A stretch of 31,813 nucleotides of DNA, from NCBI GenBank assembly GCA_910587175.1, contig CAJULH010000020.1:1-31813 (forward strand). The letters are read 5' to 3'. The first letter of the stretch is position 1; each line of letters starts with the position of its first letter. This DNA is from Candidatus Gastranaerophilales bacterium. GTDB taxonomy: Bacteria > Cyanobacteriota > Vampirovibrionia > Gastranaerophilales > Gastranaerophilaceae. Both the position numbers and the translations under genes were made by a program. The notes beneath the pieces are model-generated. The model worked only from the letters and a program-made list of their open reading frames with translations. It ran no database searches and was not told where the DNA came from. Of this stretch, positions 6,836 through 15,236 are shown in pieces.

Positions 6836-7816
6836 ATGGAACTTAAAATTAAAAATGTAAATACAACAACCAGTTCAGACGGTTCACAATATGGCAAATT
6901 TGTTATTGAACCGCTTGAAAGAGGTTTTGGTGCAACAATAGGCAACTCTTTAAGAAGGGTTTTATTATCCAGTCTTGAAGGTGCTGCTGTTACTTCTGTA
7001 AGAATTGAAGGGATTACTCATGAATATACTTCAATTCCGGGTATTGTTGAAGATGTTATTGATATAATGCTGAATCTTAAAGGTTTAGTTGTAAAAACAG
7101 AAACAGATGAAATTCAGCACTTAAGAATTGATGCTACAAAGCCGGGACCGGTTCTTGCATCTGACATTCAATTGCCTTCAGGTGTAAAAATTGTTAATCC
7201 TGATTGCGTTATTTGTACTATTGCAGAGGGTGGTTCATTCCACGCTGATATAGTTGTTGAGGTAGGAAAAGGTTATGTTGCAGTTGATGCTCTGAAAGAT
7301 CAGAAAAACGGTCTTCCGATTGACATGCTTCCTATCGATGCAGCATTTATGCCAATTAAAAGAGTTTCTTATGTTGTAGAACCTGCCCGTGTTGGTGAAG
7401 TTATTGATTACGACAAGTTAACTCTTGAAATCTGGTCAAACGGTTCAGTTGATGTTAATCAAGCCTTGAGCAAGGCTGCTGCTCTTTTGATTGATCATTT
7501 TAAACAAATTGCTGCAATAACCGGACAACCTGTAGGCTCTTCAAGCCTTGAAGAAGAAAACATTTTGGAAGATGAATCCGAACAAACTCCTTCCTTTACA
7601 ATTGAAGATTTGGAATTGTCTGTTAGAGCTTATAACTGCTTAAAGAGGGCAAGTATTAACTCTATGGCAGAATTATTGAAAAAATCAGAGCATGATTTAT
7701 TGAATATCAAAAACTTTGGTAAAAAATCTTCTGATGAAGTAATTGAAAAGCTGCACGAATTAGGATTGGATTTACAGCCAAATCCCGAAGGTGTAGATGA
7801 TATGGAACTTATATAA
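6836..7816 (+). CDS. rpoA: RNA polymerase alpha subunit
   Basis: Assembles as a dimer to scaffold RNA polymerase. The N-terminal domain shows FVIEPLERGFGATIGNSLRR (residues 22-41) and the conserved EGITHEYTSIPGIVEDV. An acidic linker near residues 240-255 leads to the C-terminal domain, beginning IEDLELSVRAYNCLKRASIN and including KNFGKKSSDEVIEKLHELGL, the helix-hairpin-helix that contacts UP elements and activators. The length of 326 aa is normal. GGAG lies about 9 nt before the ATG. It is flanked by rpsD and rplQ as in most bacteria. Confidence 0.98.
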   Translation: MELKIKNVNTTTSSDGSQYGKFVIEPLERGFGATIGNSLRRVLLSSLEGAAVTSVRIEGITHEYTSIPGIVEDVIDIMLNLKGLVVKTETDEIQHLRIDATKPGPVLASDIQLPSGVKIVNPDCVICTIAEGGSFHADIVVEVGKGYVAVDALKDQKNGLPIDMLPIDAAFMPIKRVSYVVEPARVGEVIDYDKLTLEIWSNGSVDVNQALSKAAALLIDHFKQIAAITGQPVGSSSLEEENILEDESEQTPSFTIEDLELSVRAYNCLKRASINSMAELLKKSEHDLLNIKNFGKKSSDEVIEKLHELGLDLQPNPEGVDDMELI

Positions 7817-7834
7817 TAAAAAGGATAATAGAAA

Positions 7835-8263
7835 ATGAGACACCAGTGTAAAAAACATCATTTAGGAAAGGCTGCTGATCAAAGAACTGCGCTGTTAAGA
7901 TCTTTGGCAACAGAACTGTTTCTTCATGGTGAAATTGAAACAACTATGGCAAGAGCTAAAGCTCTGAAGCCCTTCGCTGAAAGTATCATTACTTTTGCCA
8001 AAAAAGGTGACCTTGCATCCAGAAGACAAGCTGCAAGACACATTTTTGACAAAGAAACAGATAAATATATAAATCTTGAAACGGGCGAACTTTATGATGA
8101 ACTGCCGGAAGGCGCAAAACATCCTAAGCAGACTGTTTTAAGGCAATTGTTTACTGTTATTGGTAAAAAATATGCTACAAGAAACGGTGGCTATACCAGA
8201 ATTTTCAGACTTACTCCAAGAAGGGGTGATGCGTCTGAAATGGCTTTAATCCAATTGTCATAG
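7835..8263 (+). CDS. rplQ: Ribosomal protein L17 (bL17)
   Basis: 50S protein near the exit tunnel. The usual start MRHQCKKHHLGKAADQRTAL (typically MRHRxxxxKLGRxxxHRxAL) is followed by LATELFLHGEIETTMARAKA and a C-terminal half with NGGYTRIFRLTPRRGDASEM. At 142 aa it is slightly longer than the minimal 116-127 aa forms because of an insert around residues 70-90, which other long L17 proteins also have. AAAAAGGAT precedes the ATG. truA begins only 4 nt after the stop, so translational coupling is likely. Confidence 0.97.
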   Translation: MRHQCKKHHLGKAADQRTALLRSLATELFLHGEIETTMARAKALKPFAESIITFAKKGDLASRRQAARHIFDKETDKYINLETGELYDELPEGAKHPKQTVLRQLFTVIGKKYATRNGGYTRIFRLTPRRGDASEMALIQLS

Positions 8264-8267
8264 AGTT

Positions 8268-9056
8268 ATGACGCGCTACCTGATAAGTTTTGGGTATGAA
8301 GGAAGAAATTTTTTCGGCTCCCAAAAACAACCTGATAAAAGAACAGTTCAGGACGAGCTTAATAAAGCAATTTGTACTTTGATAAAAAATAATAGCACTA
8401 GAATAATAATGGCTGGAAGACTTGACAGAGGTGTCAGTGCAAAGTGTCACACAGCGCACTTTGATGCAGAGCCAATTGAGGATGAGTTTAAGTTTTTAAA
8501 TTCATTAAATGCGGTTTTGCCGGAAGATATTGCAGTTTTTAGAATTTCTAAAGTTGATGATAATTTTCATGCGCAAAAAAGTGCAACCTTCAGACATTAT
8601 AGATATACAATAAGAAACTCTTTTGTTAAACCGGTATTTAATAAAAATGTTCTTTTTGTAAAAAAAACTTTGGATTTTGAACTTATGAAACAGGCAATAT
8701 TAGAAATTCAAGGCGAACATGATTTTAGTGCATTTAAAACAACTTCGGATAATCCAAGTTCTGTGTGTACAATTTACTTTGCAAATATTTGCAAAAGGGA
8801 AATTGAATATGCCAATGGAAATTATCTGAAGATAGATATTGTAGGGAACAGATTTCTTTACAATATGGTAAGAGCCATTGTTGGCACCCTTCTTATGATA
8901 GAAAAGGATAAGCTTAGTCCTTTGGTTATGAGCGAAATCTTAAAATCGAAAAACAGGGCGCTTGCAGGGCATAATGTAGAACCTTACGGGCTTACATTAA
9001 TAAAAACCGGGTATGAAAACCCTTATGAATACATAAATAATCATTTAAACAAATAA
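8268..9056 (+). CDS. truA: tRNA pseudouridine(38-40) synthase TruA
   Basis: Converts uridines 38-40 in the anticodon arm of tRNAs to pseudouridine. The N-terminus YLISFGYEGRNFFGSQKQP matches the family start, and the catalytic aspartate is D53 in GRLDRGVSA. That loop is usually GRTDAGVHA, so three positions around the Asp are substituted. Downstream, SATFRHYRYTI, FSAFKT and FLYNMVRAIVGTLL (Arg and hydrophobic core of the active site) are conserved. The length of 262 aa is typical. It sits 4 nt after rplQ with no good ribosome binding site, so it probably depends on coupling. rplM follows 14 nt later. Confidence 0.93.
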   Translation: MTRYLISFGYEGRNFFGSQKQPDKRTVQDELNKAICTLIKNNSTRIIMAGRLDRGVSAKCHTAHFDAEPIEDEFKFLNSLNAVLPEDIAVFRISKVDDNFHAQKSATFRHYRYTIRNSFVKPVFNKNVLFVKKTLDFELMKQAILEIQGEHDFSAFKTTSDNPSSVCTIYFANICKREIEYANGNYLKIDIVGNRFLYNMVRAIVGTLLMIEKDKLSPLVMSEILKSKNRALAGHNVEPYGLTLIKTGYENPYEYINNHLNK

Positions 9057-9070
9057 GGAAAGGCAAATAA

Positions 9071-9514
9071 ATGAAGACATTTAGCGCAAAACCGCTTGAA
9101 GTTGAAAGAAAATGGCATCTGATTGATGCTGACGGTATGCCTTTGGGCAGATTAGCCGTTATTGCTGCAAATCTTCTAAGAGGTAAACATAAACCGCAAT
9201 ATACGCCAAACATTGATACAGGCGATTTTGTGATAGTAATAAATGCCGAAAAGGTAGTTGTTACAGGCAAGAAAGAAACTGACAAAATGTACTACCACCA
9301 TACTGGTTTTCCTGGTGGTTTCAGAAGCGCAAGCTTTAAAGAGCTTATGGAAAAAGATGCAAGACTTCCTATTGAAAAAGCTGTTAAGGGTATGCTGCCT
9401 CACAATACATTGGGATCAGAACAGTTTAATAAATTAAAAGTATATGTTGGATCAGAACATCCGCATGCAGCTCAAAAACCTGTAAAATATGAAATCAAAG
9501 GAGAAAATAAATAA
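9071..9514 (+). CDS. rplM: Ribosomal protein L13 (uL13)
   Basis: Early-assembling 50S protein. Key segments are WHLIDADGMPLGRLAVIAAN (residues 15-34), LLRGKHKPQYTPNIDTGDFV, the loop YYHHTGFPGGFRSASFKEL, and KAVKGMLPHNTLG. Length is 147 aa, normal. AAGGAAAGG lies before the ATG. The stop codon overlaps the rpsI start by 1 nt (TAATG), indicating coupled translation. Confidence 0.98.
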   Translation: MKTFSAKPLEVERKWHLIDADGMPLGRLAVIAANLLRGKHKPQYTPNIDTGDFVIVINAEKVVVTGKKETDKMYYHHTGFPGGFRSASFKELMEKDARLPIEKAVKGMLPHNTLGSEQFNKLKVYVGSEHPHAAQKPVKYEIKGENK

Positions 9515-9930
9515 TGCCTACTGATAACAAAAATGGAAATAAAGATGCAGTAGTTAAAACTGGCAGAAGAAAATGTTCAATTGCTGTTGCAAAGGTTTCT
9601 TCCGGAAAAGGCAGAGTTTTTGTGAATGGCAAAACTTTAAGAGGATATTTTGGCAACCGTCCAAGCTTGGAAATGACTATTTACAGACCTCTTGTTTTAA
9701 CTGATAATCAAGACAAGCTGGATATCAATGTTAAGGCTGTTGGCGGTGGTGTTTCTGCTCAGGCTGATGCTATTAAACATGCCATTTCGCGTGCTCTTTT
9801 GGAAATTAACGAAGAATATAAACCGGTTTTAAAACAGGAAGGTTTATTAACACGTGATGCAAGAATTAAAGAGCGTAAAAAATACGGTAGAAAAAGAGCC
9901 AGAAAGAGATTCCAATTCTCAAAAAGATAA
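9514..9930 (+). CDS. rpsI: Ribosomal protein S9 (uS9)
   Basis: 30S head protein whose C-terminal tail reaches the P-site tRNA. After a 14-residue polar N-terminal extension comes KTGRRKCSIAVAKVSSGKGR. The core has VNGKTLRGYF, VKAVGGGVSAQADAIKHAIS and LLTRDARIKERKKYGRKRAR, and the diagnostic end FQFSKR. Length is 138 aa. It is the last gene of the operon. AAAGGAGAAAATAA at the end of rplM supplies the ribosome binding site, and a strong terminator follows about 40 nt after the stop. Confidence 0.98.
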   Translation: MPTDNKNGNKDAVVKTGRRKCSIAVAKVSSGKGRVFVNGKTLRGYFGNRPSLEMTIYRPLVLTDNQDKLDINVKAVGGGVSAQADAIKHAISRALLEINEEYKPVLKQEGLLTRDARIKERKKYGRKRARKRFQFSKR

Positions 9931-9970
9931 TTTTCTATCTTGTATATTTTATGGTTTTAAAATTGTATAT

Positions 9971-10007
9971 AAAAGTCCGCATAGATTTTGCGGACTTTTA
10001 TTTTTTA
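9971..10007. terminator. Bidirectional terminator between rpsI and wecB
   Basis: A perfect 10-bp stem (AAAAGTCCGC 9971-9980 with GCGGACTTTT 9990-9999) and a 9-nt loop, followed by A and a run of T on the plus strand. On the minus strand the stem also ends in TTTT. It therefore closes both the ribosomal operon and the convergent wecB transcript (stop at 10049). Confidence 0.9.
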
Positions 10008-10048
10008 TCAATCAGGTTATTTAAAATTTATAACTCGTGCGCATAAGC

Positions 10049-11209
10049 TCATAGCATGTTTTTATGCCAGCTTGAAATAATATTTGCAATTCTTTCTGAT
10101 GCATGTCCGTCTCCGTATGGATTCACGGCCATTTTCATTGAATTATAAAAATCAGAACTATTTAACAGTTTTTGAACGGTTGAAACTATTTTTTCTTTAT
10201 CTGTGCCAACAAGTTTAACGCAGCCACAATCAACTGCTTCCGGTCGTTCTGTTTCATCTCTTAATACCAAAACAGGTATACCAAGCGACGGTGCCTCTTC
10301 CTGCACTCCGCCTGAATCAGTCAAAATTATATGCGATTTTTTCATTAAAGCGCAGAAGGGCGCATAATCCAGCGGGTCAATGAGTTTTATTCTATCAATT
10401 CCCTGTAGTTTGCTAAATACAACATTTCTTACATTCGGGTTTAAATGTACAGGGTAAACTACTTCAATATCTTTATTGTTTTGTATAATCTCTAAAATTG
10501 CATCACAGATGTTTTCAAGCGGTTTGCCAAAATTTTCTCTTCTGTGGGATGTTAAAAGAATTGTCTTTAAATTTGGGTTTAAGCCTATAAAAGAAAGGTC
10601 TATATTTTTTTCTACTGTATATAAAAGCGCATCAATCACAGTGTTTCCGGTCTTATAAATTCTTCTTCCGTTTTCATAGCTGTTATCCAAAGCACGGTTT
10701 GAAGTTCCTTCCTTGATTCCTGAATTTAAAAGATTTTGAATAGAGCCTTCTGTTGGTGCAAAATGCAGATCGGAAACCGAATCCGCTAAAACCCGGTTAA
10801 TTTCTTCCGGGAAAGGATAATCTTTATTAAATGTCCGAAGCCCTGCTTCAACATGTCCTATTGGAATTCTTGCATAGAATGCACTTAAAGCACTTGCAAA
10901 AGCAGTTGTTGTGTCTCCATGGACAAGTACAATATCGGGTTTTGTTTTTTCAAATATTTCTTTTGTCTGCTGCAGAATGCCGGAAGTTAAATTCCATAAA
11001 TTTTGATTTGGCTTCATGAGATTCAAATCAAAATCGGGAATTATATTAAAAAGTTCCAAAACCTGATCCAGCATTTGTCTGTGCTGTGCAGTCACAATCG
11101 TAATTGTTTCAAAGTCTTCTCTTTTTTTTAATTCCAAAACAAGAGGAGCCATTTTGATTGCTTCAGGTCTTGTGCCAAAAATTACAGCAGTTTTAATTTT
11201 TTTATCCAT
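10049..11209 (-). CDS. wecB: UDP-N-acetylglucosamine 2-epimerase (non-hydrolysing)
   Basis: Cytoplasmic enzyme interconverting UDP-GlcNAc and UDP-ManNAc for surface polysaccharide synthesis. Family hallmarks in order are VIFGTRPEAIKMAPL (8-22), TAQHRQMLDQVLELF, VHGDTTTAFASALSAFYARI, GHVEAGLRTFNK, FAPTEGS, LTSHRRENFGKPLENI, and the UDP-binding DSGGVQEEAPSLGIPVLVLR. The length of 386 aa is normal. It stands alone, not with other sugar genes. No Shine-Dalgarno precedes the ATG. Instead a good sigma70-type promoter ends 6 nt upstream, so the message is predicted to be leaderless. Confidence 0.96.
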   Translation of the reverse strand: MDKKIKTAVIFGTRPEAIKMAPLVLELKKREDFETITIVTAQHRQMLDQVLELFNIIPDFDLNLMKPNQNLWNLTSGILQQTKEIFEKTKPDIVLVHGDTTTAFASALSAFYARIPIGHVEAGLRTFNKDYPFPEEINRVLADSVSDLHFAPTEGSIQNLLNSGIKEGTSNRALDNSYENGRRIYKTGNTVIDALLYTVEKNIDLSFIGLNPNLKTILLTSHRRENFGKPLENICDAILEIIQNNKDIEVVYPVHLNPNVRNVVFSKLQGIDRIKLIDPLDYAPFCALMKKSHIILTDSGGVQEEAPSLGIPVLVLRDETERPEAVDCGCVKLVGTDKEKIVSTVQKLLNSSDFYNSMKMAVNPYGDGHASERIANIISSWHKNML

Positions 11210-11215
11210 AGAGAA

Positions 11216-11244
11216 ATTATATATAAAGCGGACAAAAAAGACAA
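11216..11244 (-). promoter_or_regulatory. Promoter of wecB, abutting the start codon
   Basis: On the minus strand TTGTCT (11244-11239), a 17-bp spacer and a perfect TATAAT (11221-11216). Only 6 nt follow before the ATG at 11209, so the start site should coincide with the A of ATG or fall within 2 nt of it. Confidence 0.65.
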
Positions 11245-11287
11245 GAATTTTTAATGTCTTATTGTGTCAAATCCTAAAGGAGTTTTT

Positions 11288-11329
11288 ATGATAAATATTA
11301 ACAAATGTAACATTTTTTTAAAAATTTGA
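11288..11329 (+). CDS. Possible 13-codon upstream reading frame
   Basis: A perfect AAAGGAG (11276-11282) sits 5 nt before ATG (11288), which opens a 13-aa frame, MINKNKCNIFLKI with Ile after Met-Ile-Asn (M-I-N-I-N-K-C-N-I-F-L-K-I), ending at TGA 11327-11329. It lies 63 nt upstream of the calpain-like gene. It may be a translated leader peptide or chance; no attenuator hairpin was recognised next to it. Confidence 0.25.
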   Translation: MININKCNIFLKI

Positions 11330-11392
11330 AATTATATGATTGATATATATTTTATATATTTGTAAAGTGTATTGTTAGTTGGAGTTTAGTGT

Positions 11393-12403
11393 ATGCTTAA
11401 ATTAGTTTCGGCTATTCGTGATGGTATTGCAAATACAATAGAACGGGTGACTTCCAAAATAACCCCTCAAAAATCAAACAAAACATCTTCCAATCTTATC
11501 AATCCGCACAGAAGCGAAGATTCCCAGGTTGAGTTAGATACTAACTTTGATGATTCTGTTTCAAAAGAATATGAATACGGGAGTTGGAATAAAACAAAGC
11601 GCCATGCCGGTAATGGTCAATTCGATGCTGATTCTATACAGGGCAGCATAGGTGATTGCGGCTTAATGTCTACTTTACGCGCTTTAAGAAATTCTGAAAA
11701 CGGACAAAAAGCACTTAGTGATGTTATGAGTTATAATCCAGAAAAAGGTGAATGGAGTTTTAAATTTAAAACAAAAGATTTTACCGAAGGCGGCGCCAGT
11801 CCGATTGTTGTAACAAAAGATGAAATAGATCAGGCAATTGCTGATAAAAGGGCAAGTAAGGGTGATGATGATGTGACTGCAGCCGAGCTTGCTATTGAAA
11901 AATATTTCAAACAAATTGGCAGAGACTCTGAGAATAATACGCAGGATGGAATAGTAAAACAAATTGTTGATATCCAAAACAGAGCAAGAGACAAACGTAC
12001 TGCTGCCGGAATGGAGGACAAGGGTTATCTGAACGGTGTTTCTCCATATGTGGCATATGTATTCACCGGAAAAGTTCCGGAATCATTGAACGTTTACGAA
12101 CCAAGCGAGAAGCAAAAGGCTCAGGAATATCTGGAAAATTTTGATGCAAAAACCGATATGATTGTATTTTCCCAAATAAATACTGCCGGTGTAGCAAATA
12201 GTGGCGGGGATAACTCTTTTACAATGATTGGCAATAGTCAGGTTCTTCAAAACCATGCATATACAGTATGCAGTGTTGACGGGGATAAAGTTACGCTTCG
12301 CGAATCAAATAACCCTTCTGGAACTATTGTTGTAACAATAGACGAGCTTTTAAACTGCGAAGGCAACAATTCCTTCTATGCCTCCGTTATTGACGATAAT
12401 TAA
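11393..12403 (+). CDS. Calpain-like (C2 family) cysteine protease
   Basis: Predicted papain-fold cysteine endopeptidase of the calpain group. The catalytic Cys region is QGSIGDCGLMSTLRALR (C89, oxyanion Gln83), matching the calpain pattern QGxxGDCWFL. The catalytic His lies in NHAYTV (H288) and the Asn in LRESNNPSG (N306/N307), where calpains have RNPW. The middle segment AAELAIEKYFKQI corresponds to the LEKAYAK helix. Residues 1-60 are polar and unconserved. There is no signal peptide, calcium-binding EF-hand or other domain. Length 336 aa. GGAG lies about 10 nt before the ATG. Trp after the catalytic Cys is replaced by Gly90. A terminator follows. The substrate is unknown. Confidence 0.8.
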   Translation: MLKLVSAIRDGIANTIERVTSKITPQKSNKTSSNLINPHRSEDSQVELDTNFDDSVSKEYEYGSWNKTKRHAGNGQFDADSIQGSIGDCGLMSTLRALRNSENGQKALSDVMSYNPEKGEWSFKFKTKDFTEGGASPIVVTKDEIDQAIADKRASKGDDDVTAAELAIEKYFKQIGRDSENNTQDGIVKQIVDIQNRARDKRTAAGMEDKGYLNGVSPYVAYVFTGKVPESLNVYEPSEKQKAQEYLENFDAKTDMIVFSQINTAGVANSGGDNSFTMIGNSQVLQNHAYTVCSVDGDKVTLRESNNPSGTIVVTIDELLNCEGNNSFYASVIDDN

Positions 12404-12423
12404 TGACAGTTTAATAAATTCTT

Positions 12424-12458
12424 AAAAAGACGTATACCAAAAGGCGTACGTCTTTTTT
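12424..12458 (+). terminator. Terminator after the calpain-like gene
   Basis: An 11-bp perfect stem (AAAAAGACGTA 12424-12434 with TACGTCTTTTT 12447-12457) with a 12-nt loop, ending in a run of six T. It lies 20 nt after the protease stop codon. Confidence 0.88.
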
Positions 12459-12524
12459 GTTTGTCATGCCCCTTTGTTTGTTGTAAAATGTCATTATAAG
12501 GCAGTTTATGGAGAGATTTCAGTT

Positions 12525-15071
12525 TTGAGTCAGACAAATTTATTTGATCATGGAAAAATTGTTCCTATTAATATAAGAGACGAAATGAAAAGGTCATATA
12601 TTGACTATGCAATGAGTGTTATTGTAGGTCGTGCTCTTCCTGATGTAAGAGACGGTTTAAAACCGGTTCACAGGCGTATTTTATTTGCTATGAATGAACT
12701 TGGTATGATGCCGGATAAACCGTTTAAAAAATGTGCCAGAATCGTCGGTGAAGTTCTCGGTAAATATCACCCGCATGGTGATACAGCAGTATATGAAGCT
12801 TTGGTTCGTATGGCTCAGGATTTTGCTACAAGATATTTGACAATTGATGGTCATGGAAACTTTGGCTCTGTTGACGGTGATTCTGCTGCTGCCATGAGGT
12901 ATACAGAGGCAAGAATGCACAAAATTACTACTTCAATGCTTGCAGATATTGATTGTGAAACGGTGGAATTTGTACCAAACTTTGATGGTTCCTTGGTTGA
13001 GCCTGCTGTATTACCTGTGCGTCTTCCTATGCTTCTTTTAAATGGTGTTTCAGGTATTGCTGTTGGTATGGCAACAAATATACCGCCGCACAATTTGTGT
13101 GAAATTGTAGACGGTACAATAGCTTTAATAGATAATCCGGATATCACAATTGACGGGCTTATGGAATATGTCAAAGGACCTGATTTTCCAACTGCTGCAA
13201 CAATTATTGGTACCTCCGAAATTAAAAAAGCCTATGAAACCGGTCGCGGTTCAATTAAAATGTCTGCAGTGTCTACTATTGAAGAAATTCAGGGCGGCGG
13301 CGGAAGACAGTCAAGAACTGCGATTATCGTAACAGAACTTCCATATCAGGTGAATAAGGCTGCATTAATTGAGAAAATTGCAGAGCTTGTAAAGGATGGC
13401 AAAATTGTCGGCATTTCCGATTTAAGGGATGAATCCGACAGAGACGGCATGCGTATTGTCATTGAACTTAAGCGTGATGCTAAACCTGATGTTGTAAGGA
13501 ATAATCTTTATAAGCAAACAGCGCTTCTAAGTTCTTTTGGCGTAAATATGGTTGCTCTTGTTGGACAACAGCCAAGACTTTTGAACCTGTATGAAGTTTT
13601 GAATGAATTTGTTGAACACAGGGTTGAAGTTATTACAAGAAGAACTTTGTATTTCCTGAAAAAGGCAAAGGCAAGAGCACATATATTGGAAGGCTTAATG
13701 ATTGCTCTCAATGCTTTGGATGAAGTGATTGAATTAATCAAGAAGTCTAAAAATACAGAAGAAGCAAGAGAAGGATTAATGAGCCGCTTCGGATTAGATG
13801 TTGACCAGGCAAATGCAATTCTTGAAATGCAATTAAGAAGATTAACCGGCTTAGAGCAAGATAAAATCAGAGCTGAGTATGATGAATTAATGAAAAAGAT
13901 TGCAGAATATGAAGAAATCCTGGCTGACAGACAAAAAATCTTAAATATTATTAAGCAGGAACTTTTGGAAGATAAGGAAAAATTCGGTGATGATAGAAAA
14001 ACCCAAATTCTTCCGGAACAGGGTGAATTAAATGTTGAAGATTTAACTCCAAACACCCAGATGGCTGTATTTATTACAAGACAGGGATATATCAAGAGAA
14101 TTTCTTTAGATACCTTTGAAAGGCAGAATCGCGCCACAAGGGGCAAGGGTGGCATGAAAACCAAAGAGGATGATGATGTTGATCATTTCTTCACAGCAAT
14201 GATGCATGATAAGGTATTGTTCTTCTCATCCAAGGGTGTTGTATACAGCTTGAATGTTTACGATTTCCCTGAAGGTTCAAGACAATCCAAAGGCTTGCCG
14301 ATTATTAATGTTCTTCCGATTGAACAGAATGAAACAATTACGGCGGTAGTTCCTGTTAGCAGTTTTGATCCGAATACAAACCTTATAATGCTTACAAAAG
14401 CGGGCTATATCAAACGTATCAGTCTTGATAACTTCAGTACAATAAGAAGAAACGGCATTATTGCAATCGGTCTTGAAGAAGGAGATACTCTGAATTGGGT
14501 AAAACTTGCACAGGATAACGATGAAATTATTATTGGTACAAGCTGCGGTATGGCAATAAGGTTTGCAATTTCAGACCTAAGACCTTTAGGACGCTCTGCA
14601 CGTGGTGTGAACTCAATGAAACTTAGAACGGGAGATACAATAATAGGCTGTGATGTTGTACCGAGAGACTATGACGCAGATTTGCTTGTTTTAACCTCAG
14701 ACGGCTTTGGTAAACGTTCCAAACTTTCTGAATTCAGGGCACAGAACAGAGGCGGATTGGGTTTAATTGCAACTAAATTCAAAACTTCCTCTTCAAGGCT
14801 TGTTGCACTGACTATTGTTGAAGAAAAAGATGAAATAATGGTTGTAAGTGCAAACGGCGTTGTAACAAGGGTAAGTGCTTCTTCCATTTCAAGACAGGGT
14901 CGTCCTGCGACAGGTGTCAAGGTTCAAAATCTTGGGGAAAATGATTACGTTGTTTCTGTGAACAAAATCGTTGAACCTGATGAAGATGATAGCATTAAAA
15001 ATGCTGAAAATAACAAAACGGACGACGCTACGAATAACATTTCGCAGGCAAGTCTAAATTTGGAAGAGTAA
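12525..15071 (+). CDS. gyrA: DNA gyrase subunit A
   Basis: Breakage-reunion subunit of DNA gyrase, acting with GyrB. I choose the TTG at 12525 (MSQTNLFDHGKIVPINIRDE), giving 848 aa, because GGAGAG lies about 9 nt upstream; an earlier TTG at 12474 adds 17 residues without a binding site. The catalytic tyrosine is Y126 in AAMRYTEARM. The quinolone-contact region reads HPHGDTAVYEALVRMAQ, with Thr and Glu at the positions of Escherichia coli S83 and D87. A coiled-coil segment precedes six C-terminal beta-pinwheel blades. The GyrA box is non-canonical: QNRATRGKGGMKTKEDD replaces QRRGGRG. The tail is acidic and Asn-rich. No gyrB lies nearby. A strong terminator follows. Confidence 0.95.
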   Translation: MSQTNLFDHGKIVPINIRDEMKRSYIDYAMSVIVGRALPDVRDGLKPVHRRILFAMNELGMMPDKPFKKCARIVGEVLGKYHPHGDTAVYEALVRMAQDFATRYLTIDGHGNFGSVDGDSAAAMRYTEARMHKITTSMLADIDCETVEFVPNFDGSLVEPAVLPVRLPMLLLNGVSGIAVGMATNIPPHNLCEIVDGTIALIDNPDITIDGLMEYVKGPDFPTAATIIGTSEIKKAYETGRGSIKMSAVSTIEEIQGGGGRQSRTAIIVTELPYQVNKAALIEKIAELVKDGKIVGISDLRDESDRDGMRIVIELKRDAKPDVVRNNLYKQTALLSSFGVNMVALVGQQPRLLNLYEVLNEFVEHRVEVITRRTLYFLKKAKARAHILEGLMIALNALDEVIELIKKSKNTEEAREGLMSRFGLDVDQANAILEMQLRRLTGLEQDKIRAEYDELMKKIAEYEEILADRQKILNIIKQELLEDKEKFGDDRKTQILPEQGELNVEDLTPNTQMAVFITRQGYIKRISLDTFERQNRATRGKGGMKTKEDDDVDHFFTAMMHDKVLFFSSKGVVYSLNVYDFPEGSRQSKGLPIINVLPIEQNETITAVVPVSSFDPNTNLIMLTKAGYIKRISLDNFSTIRRNGIIAIGLEEGDTLNWVKLAQDNDEIIIGTSCGMAIRFAISDLRPLGRSARGVNSMKLRTGDTIIGCDVVPRDYDADLLVLTSDGFGKRSKLSEFRAQNRGGLGLIATKFKTSSSRLVALTIVEEKDEIMVVSANGVVTRVSASSISRQGRPATGVKVQNLGENDYVVSVNKIVEPDEDDSIKNAENNKTDDATNNISQASLNLEE

Positions 15072-15099
15072 AGTTTAGTAATATTGTTTTAATATATCT

Positions 15100-15133
15100 A
15101 AAATTGCCTTCACTTAGAGAAGGCAATTTTTTT
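15100..15133. terminator. Bidirectional terminator between gyrA and the Omp85 gene
   Basis: A perfect 11-bp stem (AAAATTGCCTT 15100-15110 with AAGGCAATTTT 15120-15130) and a 9-nt loop, followed by more T. The A/T arms make it work in both directions; the convergent Omp85 gene stops at 15237. Confidence 0.9.
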
Positions 15134-15236
15134 GTATATTTATTTTAAAGAAAGTTTACTGCGGATGCTGCAAGTATTCTGCAAAGTACAAAAAGAGCAG
15201 CTAAATTTATAAAACTTTAGTTTAACTAATAAATTT

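Noticed and set aside
13508..14164. A 218-codon open frame on the minus strand inside gyrA
   Set aside because: It lies entirely antisense to conserved GyrA sequence, has no ribosome binding site or family motif, and is explained by the codon composition of the real gene.
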